Source of the DNA: Flavobacterium sp. | GTDB taxonomy: Bacteria > Bacteroidota > Bacteroidia > Flavobacteriales > Flavobacteriaceae | DNA: 11,694 nucleotides | Reading direction: 5' to 3' | Assembly (NCBI GenBank): GCA_004296145.1 | Contig: SEBM01000066.1 | Location: forward strand, 1 to 11,694 | Shown: one piece after another, positions 7,473 to 11,694 of the stretch | Layout: the number at the start of each line of letters is the position of its first letter | Position numbering within the stretch: the first letter of the stretch is position 1 | Program-made: the position numbers and the translations under genes | The notes under the pieces: model-generated | Database searches by the model: none | Seen by the model: only the letters and a program-made list of their open reading frames with translations | Told to the model about the DNA's origin: nothing

Positions 7473-8426
7473 ATGTGGAATATCGACTTAAAATATAGAG
7501 AAGAATTTGAATCAACCTTTGAAAGGCTGTATCAAAAAAAACAGGATTTGCAAAACAGCAGACCACTGCCCAATATCGCTTTGAATAAAATCCGCGAAAG
7601 CTTATCGCTTGAATGGACTTATAATTCTAACAGTATTGAAGGAAATACGATGAGCTTGCGCGAAACACAAATGGTAATTCAGGAAGGAATAACTATAAAA
7701 GGAAAATCCCTTCGAGAGCATTTTGAAACTCATAATCATGATAAAGCAATTGATTATTTGTATGATATTGTAAGTGCTGACTACAACTTAAGAAGCATTG
7801 ACATTCTTTCTATTCATGGATTAGTTTTAAGATCTATAGAAGATGATTTTGCCGGACGAATCCGTAATGGTGGCGTTCGTATATCCGGAGCAAATTTTAT
7901 GCCTCCAAATGCCAATAAAGTTTCAGATTATCTCGATGAATTGATTGATTTTGTAAATACAAATCCATTAAATCTAAACGATATAGAACTTGCTACAATT
8001 TATCATCATAAATTAGTCTGGATTCATCCGTTTTTTGACGGGAATGGTCGTACAGTACGTTTGAGCATGAATTTATTATTAATGCGTTGTGGTTTCCCGC
8101 CCGCCATTATTTTAAAAAATGACCGCAAAAAATATTATGAAGCACTAAATCAAGCTAATAACGGTAATTATCAAAAACTAACCCTTTTAATGTGTCAGGC
8201 TTTGGAGAGAACACTTAATATTTATTTGGGTGCTATGCCGGGAAGCAGTTACAATTATCAACCGATTATAGATATTGTGAGTGAACCACAGGCTCCGTAT
8301 GGTCAGGAATACGTCAGTTTATTAGCCAGAACAGGAAAAATTGATGCTTACAAAGAAGGGCGAAATTGGTACACAACCAAAGAAGCTATCGAAGAATATA
8401 TGGCAACGAGAAAACGAAAACGCTAG
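7473..8426 (+). CDS. Class II Fic protein (AMP-transferase) with C-terminal HTH-like domain
   Basis: Fic enzymes usually transfer AMP from ATP to a hydroxyl side chain of a target protein. The catalytic motif HPFFDGNGRTVR (185-196) is complete: His185, Asp189, Asn191, Gly192, Arg193 and the outer Arg196. The target-binding flap GGVRISGANFMPPN (133-146) is intact. The N-terminal half carries the inhibitory helix motif SNSIEGN (52-58), fitting (S/T)xxxE(G/N), with Glu56 expected to block productive ATP binding. That makes it a self-inhibited class II enzyme rather than a two-gene FicTA toxin. Residues ~268-312 (EYVSLLARTGKIDAYKEGRN, then WYTTKEAIEEY) resemble an excisionase/MerR-like helix-turn-helix, and the tail is basic (RKRKR). 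The gene stands alone between a dyad promoter and its own terminator. Target protein unknown; a role as its own repressor is inferred. Confidence 0.9.
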   Translation: MWNIDLKYREEFESTFERLYQKKQDLQNSRPLPNIALNKIRESLSLEWTYNSNSIEGNTMSLRETQMVIQEGITIKGKSLREHFETHNHDKAIDYLYDIVSADYNLRSIDILSIHGLVLRSIEDDFAGRIRNGGVRISGANFMPPNANKVSDYLDELIDFVNTNPLNLNDIELATIYHHKLVWIHPFFDGNGRTVRLSMNLLLMRCGFPPAIILKNDRKKYYEALNQANNGNYQKLTLLMCQALERTLNIYLGAMPGSSYNYQPIIDIVSEPQAPYGQEYVSLLARTGKIDAYKEGRNWYTTKEAIEEYMATRKRKR

Positions 8427-8446
8427 TTTTATACTAGCGTTATTTT
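8419..8446 (+). terminator. Intrinsic terminator of fic
   Basis: The 9-bp stem AACGCTAGT (8419-8427) pairs with ACTAGCGTT (8433-8441) around a TTTAT loop and is followed by ATTTT. The left arm contains the fic stop codon TAG (8424-8426). The T-tract is short, so efficiency is uncertain. It separates fic from uvrA. Confidence 0.7.
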
Positions 8447-8504
8447 GTTACTATTTGTAACATAAACTTTTGCAAACGAGTACTAAAAGAACAAATCAAA
8501 GTGG

Positions 8505-8512
8505 TAACTTTG
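8505..8512 (+). promoter_or_regulatory. Candidate -7 promoter element of uvrA
   Basis: TAACTTTG matches TAnnTTTG exactly. Transcription would begin near 8517-8519, giving a leader of about 12 bases to the ATG at 8529. It would leave no leader for the in-frame TTG at 8517, which argues for the ATG as the start. I see no LexA-like box that I could defend. Confidence 0.55.
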
Positions 8513-8528
8513 CGTTTTGCTCAAATTT

Positions 8529-11360
8529 ATGCTAGATAAAGACAATACTATTGAAGTTCTTGGTGCAAGAGTTCATAATCTAAAAAATATAGACATTTCA
8601 ATTCCGAGGGAAAAACTGGTTGTAATTACCGGTTTATCAGGCTCGGGAAAATCATCTTTGGCTTTCGACACCATTTATGCTGAAGGACAGCGTCGTTATG
8701 TAGAAACATTTTCTGCGTATGCGAGGCAGTTCCTTGGTGGCTTAGAACGTCCGGATGTTGATAAAATCGACGGACTTTCTCCGGTAATTGCGATCGAACA
8801 AAAAACAACCAGCAAAAGCCCGCGTTCTACGGTTGGTACGATTACAGAAATCTATGATTTCTTAAGGCTTCTTTACGCTCGTGGCGCAGACGCATACAGT
8901 TATAACACAGGCGAAAAAATGGTTTCGTATTCTGATGATCATATTAAAGATTTGATTATGCAGGATTTTAACGGAAAACGAATTAATATTCTTGCTCCCG
9001 TAATTAAAGCCAGAAAAGGACATTATGCCGAATTATTTCAACAAATTACGAAACAAGGATTCTTAAAAGTTCGTGTAAATGGTGAAGTTCAGGATTTAGT
9101 TTCAGGAATGAAATTAGACCGTTACAAAACTCACGATATCGAAATCGTTGTTGACAGAATGTTGATTGAAGATACTGCAGACAATCAAAAAAGATTGGCT
9201 GAAAGCATCAATACAGCCATGCATCATGGTGAAGATGTTTTGATGGTTTTAGATCAGGACTCTAATGAAGTACGTTATTTCAGTAGAAATTTGATGTGTC
9301 CTTCAACAGGGATTTCGTATCAAAATCCGGAACCGAATTTATTTTCTTTTAACTCTCCAAAAGGAGCTTGTCCGCATTGCAACGGATTGGGAACGGTTCA
9401 TGAAATCAATGTAAAAAAGATTATTCCGAATCCTAAATTATCGATAAAAGCCGGTGGTTTTGCGCCACTTGGTGAATACAAATCTTCCTGGATTTTTAAG
9501 CAATTAGAAGTAATTGGCGAAAAATTCGGATTTAAGATTACAGACCCAATCGAGAAAATTCCGGAAGAAGCTATGAACATGATTCTTCATGGCGGAAAAG
9601 ATAAATTTACAATAAGCTCAAAAGATTTGGGTGTTACGCGCGATTATAAAATTGATTTTGAAGGAATTTCTCATTTCATTAAAAATCAATATGATGAAAG
9701 TGCTTCAACAACCATAAAACGTTGGGCAAAAGATTTTATGGACGAAGTAAATTGTCCTGTTTGCGAAGGTTCACGTCTGAAAAAAGAAGCTCAGTTTTTT
9801 AGAGTAAATGGAAAAAATATCACGGAATTATGTGATATGGATATTTCTGATTTGACAGCCTGGTTTCAGGATTTAAACAGTCATTTATCAGACAAACAAC
9901 TTTTGATTGCTTCTGAAGTTGTAAAAGAAATTAAAGACCGATTAAACTTTTTGATGAATGTTGGTTTGAATTATCTGGCTTTAAGCCGAAGTTCAAAATC
10001 ACTTTCAGGTGGAGAAGCACAGCGTATTCGTCTGGCAACTCAAATTGGTTCGCAATTAGTTGGCGTTTTGTATATTTTGGATGAACCAAGTATTGGTTTA
10101 CACCAAAGAGATAATGAAAAACTGATTCAGTCTTTAGAACAATTACGTGATATCGGTAACTCGGTTATTGTGGTTGAGCACGATAAAGATATGATCGAAA
10201 CAGCCGATTATGTAATTGATATTGGTCCAAAAGCCGGAAAATATGGTGGGGAAATCATCAGTATCGGAACTCCTGCAGAAACTTTAAAATCAAATACAAT
10301 CACCGCTCAGTATCTGAATGGTAAAATGAAATTAGAGATTCCGAAAGAAAGAAGAAAAGGAAATGGTAAGTTTTTAAAACTAACTGGAGCGACTGGAAAC
10401 AACTTAAAAAATGTTTCTATCGAAATTCCATTAGGACAATTAATTTGCGTTACAGGAGTTTCAGGAAGTGGAAAATCGACTTTGATAAACGAAACGCTTT
10501 ATCCAATTTTAAATGCTTATTATTTTAACGGCGTAAAAAAACCACAACCTTATAAAAAAATTGAAGGTTTAGAACACATTGACAAAGTAATTGATATTGA
10601 CCAAAGTCCGATTGGTAGAACACCGCGTTCTAATCCGGCGACTTATACAGAGGTTTTTACAGAAATCAGAAACTTGTTTACGATGACTTCTGAAAGTATG
10701 ATTCGTGGTTATAAAGCGGGACGTTTTAGTTTTAACGTAAAGGGCGGGCGTTGCGAAACCTGCGAAGGTTCTGGTGTAAGAACAATAGAAATGAACTTTC
10801 TACCTGATGTTTATGTAGAATGCGAAACCTGTCAGGGAAAACGTTTTAACAGAGAAACTTTAGAAATTCGATATAAAGGAAAATCTATTTCGGATGTATT
10901 GAATATGACAGTTGACGAAGCTGTTCCGTTTTTTGAAAACATTCCGAAGATTTACAGAAAAGTAAAAACTATTCAGGATGTTGGTTTGGGCTACATTACA
11001 CTTGGACAACAAAGTACAACACTTTCTGGTGGTGAAGCGCAACGTATTAAACTGGCTGGGGAATTATCTAAAAAAGATACCGGAAATACATTTTATATTC
11101 TGGACGAACCAACGACAGGATTACACTTTGAAGACATTCGCGTTTTGATGGATGTAATTAATAAATTGGTTGATAAAGGAAATACAATTCTGGTTATCGA
11201 GCATAATATGGACGTTATAAAACTTGCTGATTATATTATAGACATTGGTCCTGAAGGTGGAAAAGGCGGCGGACAACTTATTGCTAAAGGAACTCCGGAA
11301 GAAGTAGCGAAAAATAAAAAAAGCTATACGGCTAAGTTTTTGAAAAAAGAGCTAATTTAG
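8529..11360 (+). CDS. uvrA: Excinuclease ABC subunit A
   Basis: DNA-damage sensor of nucleotide excision repair; the UvrA dimer finds lesions and loads UvrB. From the ATG at 8529 the protein is 943 aa, the usual length. It shows two ABC ATPase halves: Walker A GLSGSGKSS (35-43) and GVSGSGKST (643-651), signatures LSGGEAQR (492-499 and 832-839), and Walker B ILDEP with Asp518-Glu519 and Asp859-Glu860. The C-terminal zinc finger is complete (Cys742, 745, 765, 768), as is the CPVCEGSRLKKEA block (Cys409, 412). The first zinc module is odd: where E. coli has CxxC, this has CPST (Cys257, Thr260), followed at the normal spacing by Cys281 and Cys284, so one ligand is missing. An in-frame TTG at 8517 would add four residues but overlaps the likely transcription start. 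Transcribed alone from its own promoter. Confidence 0.97.
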   Translation: MLDKDNTIEVLGARVHNLKNIDISIPREKLVVITGLSGSGKSSLAFDTIYAEGQRRYVETFSAYARQFLGGLERPDVDKIDGLSPVIAIEQKTTSKSPRSTVGTITEIYDFLRLLYARGADAYSYNTGEKMVSYSDDHIKDLIMQDFNGKRINILAPVIKARKGHYAELFQQITKQGFLKVRVNGEVQDLVSGMKLDRYKTHDIEIVVDRMLIEDTADNQKRLAESINTAMHHGEDVLMVLDQDSNEVRYFSRNLMCPSTGISYQNPEPNLFSFNSPKGACPHCNGLGTVHEINVKKIIPNPKLSIKAGGFAPLGEYKSSWIFKQLEVIGEKFGFKITDPIEKIPEEAMNMILHGGKDKFTISSKDLGVTRDYKIDFEGISHFIKNQYDESASTTIKRWAKDFMDEVNCPVCEGSRLKKEAQFFRVNGKNITELCDMDISDLTAWFQDLNSHLSDKQLLIASEVVKEIKDRLNFLMNVGLNYLALSRSSKSLSGGEAQRIRLATQIGSQLVGVLYILDEPSIGLHQRDNEKLIQSLEQLRDIGNSVIVVEHDKDMIETADYVIDIGPKAGKYGGEIISIGTPAETLKSNTITAQYLNGKMKLEIPKERRKGNGKFLKLTGATGNNLKNVSIEIPLGQLICVTGVSGSGKSTLINETLYPILNAYYFNGVKKPQPYKKIEGLEHIDKVIDIDQSPIGRTPRSNPATYTEVFTEIRNLFTMTSESMIRGYKAGRFSFNVKGGRCETCEGSGVRTIEMNFLPDVYVECETCQGKRFNRETLEIRYKGKSISDVLNMTVDEAVPFFENIPKIYRKVKTIQDVGLGYITLGQQSTTLSGGEAQRIKLAGELSKKDTGNTFYILDEPTTGLHFEDIRVLMDVINKLVDKGNTILVIEHNMDVIKLADYIIDIGPEGGKGGGQLIAKGTPEEVAKNKKSYTAKFLKKELI

Positions 11361-11371
11361 TATTTGATTAA

Positions 11372-11379
11372 TAGATTTG
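11372..11379 (+). promoter_or_regulatory. Candidate -7 promoter element of the toxin-antitoxin pair
   Basis: TAGATTTG matches TAnnTTTG exactly, 25 bases before the antitoxin ATG. No TTG at -33 spacing is seen. It would transcribe the antitoxin and the following toxin together. Confidence 0.45.
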
Positions 11380-11397
11380 TATTTAACGGTTTAAATA
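11380..11397. promoter_or_regulatory. Small dyad, possible antitoxin operator
   Basis: TATTTAA (11380-11386) and TTAAATA (11391-11397) are perfect 7-bp inverted arms around CGGT, directly after the -7 element and 7 bases before the antitoxin ATG. Type II antitoxins commonly bind such dyads to repress their own operon. The arms are pure AT in an AT-rich gap, so chance is a real alternative. Confidence 0.35.
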
Positions 11398-11404
11398 ATA
11401 TTAT

Positions 11405-11635
11405 ATGAACAGTTTAAGTTTGAAAGTAGATTTAGATTTTAAAGAGCTTCTAAAAGTTGTAAAACAATTATCTTCTGCTGAAAAATTGAAGCTAAATGAT
11501 GTGATTTGGAAAGATGATACTATTGAAATTCCTGAAGAGCATCAAAAAATAGTTTTAAGCAGAATTGAAAAAAGTAAAAATTCGCCTGACAGAATGTTGG
11601 ATTGGGATCAGGTTTCAGATTTTCCAATAAAATAG
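11405..11635 (+). CDS. Type II antitoxin, addiction-module component family (PF09720/TIGR02574-like)
   Basis: A 76-aa protein expected to bind and neutralise the toxin encoded just downstream. The central LKVVKQLSSAEKLKLNDVIW resembles the family's helical LS..E+..L segment. The second half, IPEEHQKIVLSRIEKSKNSP then MLDWDQVSDF, fits the family's ExxxxxxxRxxxxxxxP...W..V pattern, which wraps the RelE/ParE toxin. It has no clear ribbon-helix-helix, so if it regulates its own promoter it would use the N-terminal part. The start is an ATG 25 bases past a promoter element and 44 bases after the uvrA stop. Identification rests on pattern and on the toxin-like frame that follows; both are weak alone but agree. 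Confidence 0.7.
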   Translation: MNSLSLKVDLDFKELLKVVKQLSSAEKLKLNDVIWKDDTIEIPEEHQKIVLSRIEKSKNSPDRMLDWDQVSDFPIK

Positions 11636-11694
11636 ATTACCAGAATTTATAATATAAAAATAGATCAGGAAGCTTTAAATGATCTTAGTGAAAT
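11636..11694 (+). CDS. RelE/ParE-family toxin, N-terminal fragment cut by window end
   Basis: Immediately after the antitoxin TAG, in the same frame, the sequence reads ITRIYNIKIDQEALNDLSE and runs off the window. This is the typical first strand and helix of ParE/RelE toxins (YxIxIxxxAxxDLxEI). There is no ATG, GTG or TTG in this frame between the stop and IYNIKID. The only candidates are the rare start ATT at 11636, which would give MTRIYNIKID with no gap to the antitoxin stop, or readthrough of the TAG. Frame decay or a base error is also possible. Only about 20 codons are visible, so the class (gyrase poison or mRNA interferase) cannot be told. Confidence 0.6.
   Translation, partial: MTRIYNIKIDQEALNDLSE

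Noticed and set aside
7473..8426. Fic as the toxin of a two-gene FicTA module
   Set aside because: The inhibitory SxxxEG motif is inside the same protein, and no small antitoxin gene is next to it.
8447..8461. Short dyad GTTAC-TATTT-GTAAC upstream of uvrA as an SOS or other operator
   Set aside because: The 5-bp arms are too short and lie about 45 bases before the -7 element. It does not resemble a LexA box I can defend.
8517..8528. TTG at 8517 as the uvrA start
   Set aside because: It lies 4 bases after the TAnnTTTG element, at the expected transcription start, and adds only four non-conserved residues. The ATG at 8529 is preferred.
8626..8808. Minus-strand 60-codon frames within uvrA (also 9398-9580 and 10860-11042)
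   Set aside because: They are antisense to conserved UvrA ATPase and zinc regions, with no promoter element or family resemblance.

Overview
The window looks like chromosome of a Flavobacterium-type Bacteroidota. The DNA is AT-rich and ribosome binding sites of the Shine-Dalgarno kind are absent. Five genes have a Bacteroidota -7 promoter element (TAnnTTTG) shortly upstream. The first complete coding sequence ends in a type IX secretion (T9SS) sorting domain, which is restricted to this phylum. No rRNA, tRNA, CRISPR array, insertion sequence or prophage was seen.

Layout: (i) 1-~220 is a patch of higher GC (about 44% against about 30% next to it) with a minus-strand open frame that does not belong with what follows. 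It joins abruptly to a secreted GH128-like glucanase whose N-terminus is missing, so the left edge is a chimeric or rearranged junction. (ii) The glucanase and a convergent phosphoglucosamine mutase (glmM) share a bidirectional terminator. (iii) A 270-bp intergenic region is filled by a nested palindrome built from four copies of a ~36-bp CTAAG-containing module. (iv) An acpH-like ACP phosphodiesterase overlaps a gamma-glutamyltransferase by 4 bp. (v) A CLC chloride transporter with two CBS domains follows. (vi) A Fic AMP-transferase with its own N-terminal inhibitory motif and a C-terminal DNA-binding-like tail lies behind a perfect 14-bp inverted repeat. (vii) uvrA follows. (viii) At the right edge are a small type II antitoxin and the first codons of a RelE/ParE-like toxin, cut by the window end.

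Most genes are housekeeping and do not form one pathway. GlmM feeds cell-wall precursor synthesis, AcpH affects the acyl carrier protein pool, Ggt handles gamma-glutamyl compounds in the periplasm, and UvrA starts nucleotide excision repair. The right third carries two self-contained regulatory units, the Fic protein and the toxin-antitoxin pair, each with a dyad next to its promoter. I found no strong case for a wholly new multi-gene system. The most unusual signals are the four-module palindrome, the Fic operator candidate with a nearly leaderless promoter, the toxin frame that starts right after the antitoxin stop without a normal start codon, and the chimeric left edge.
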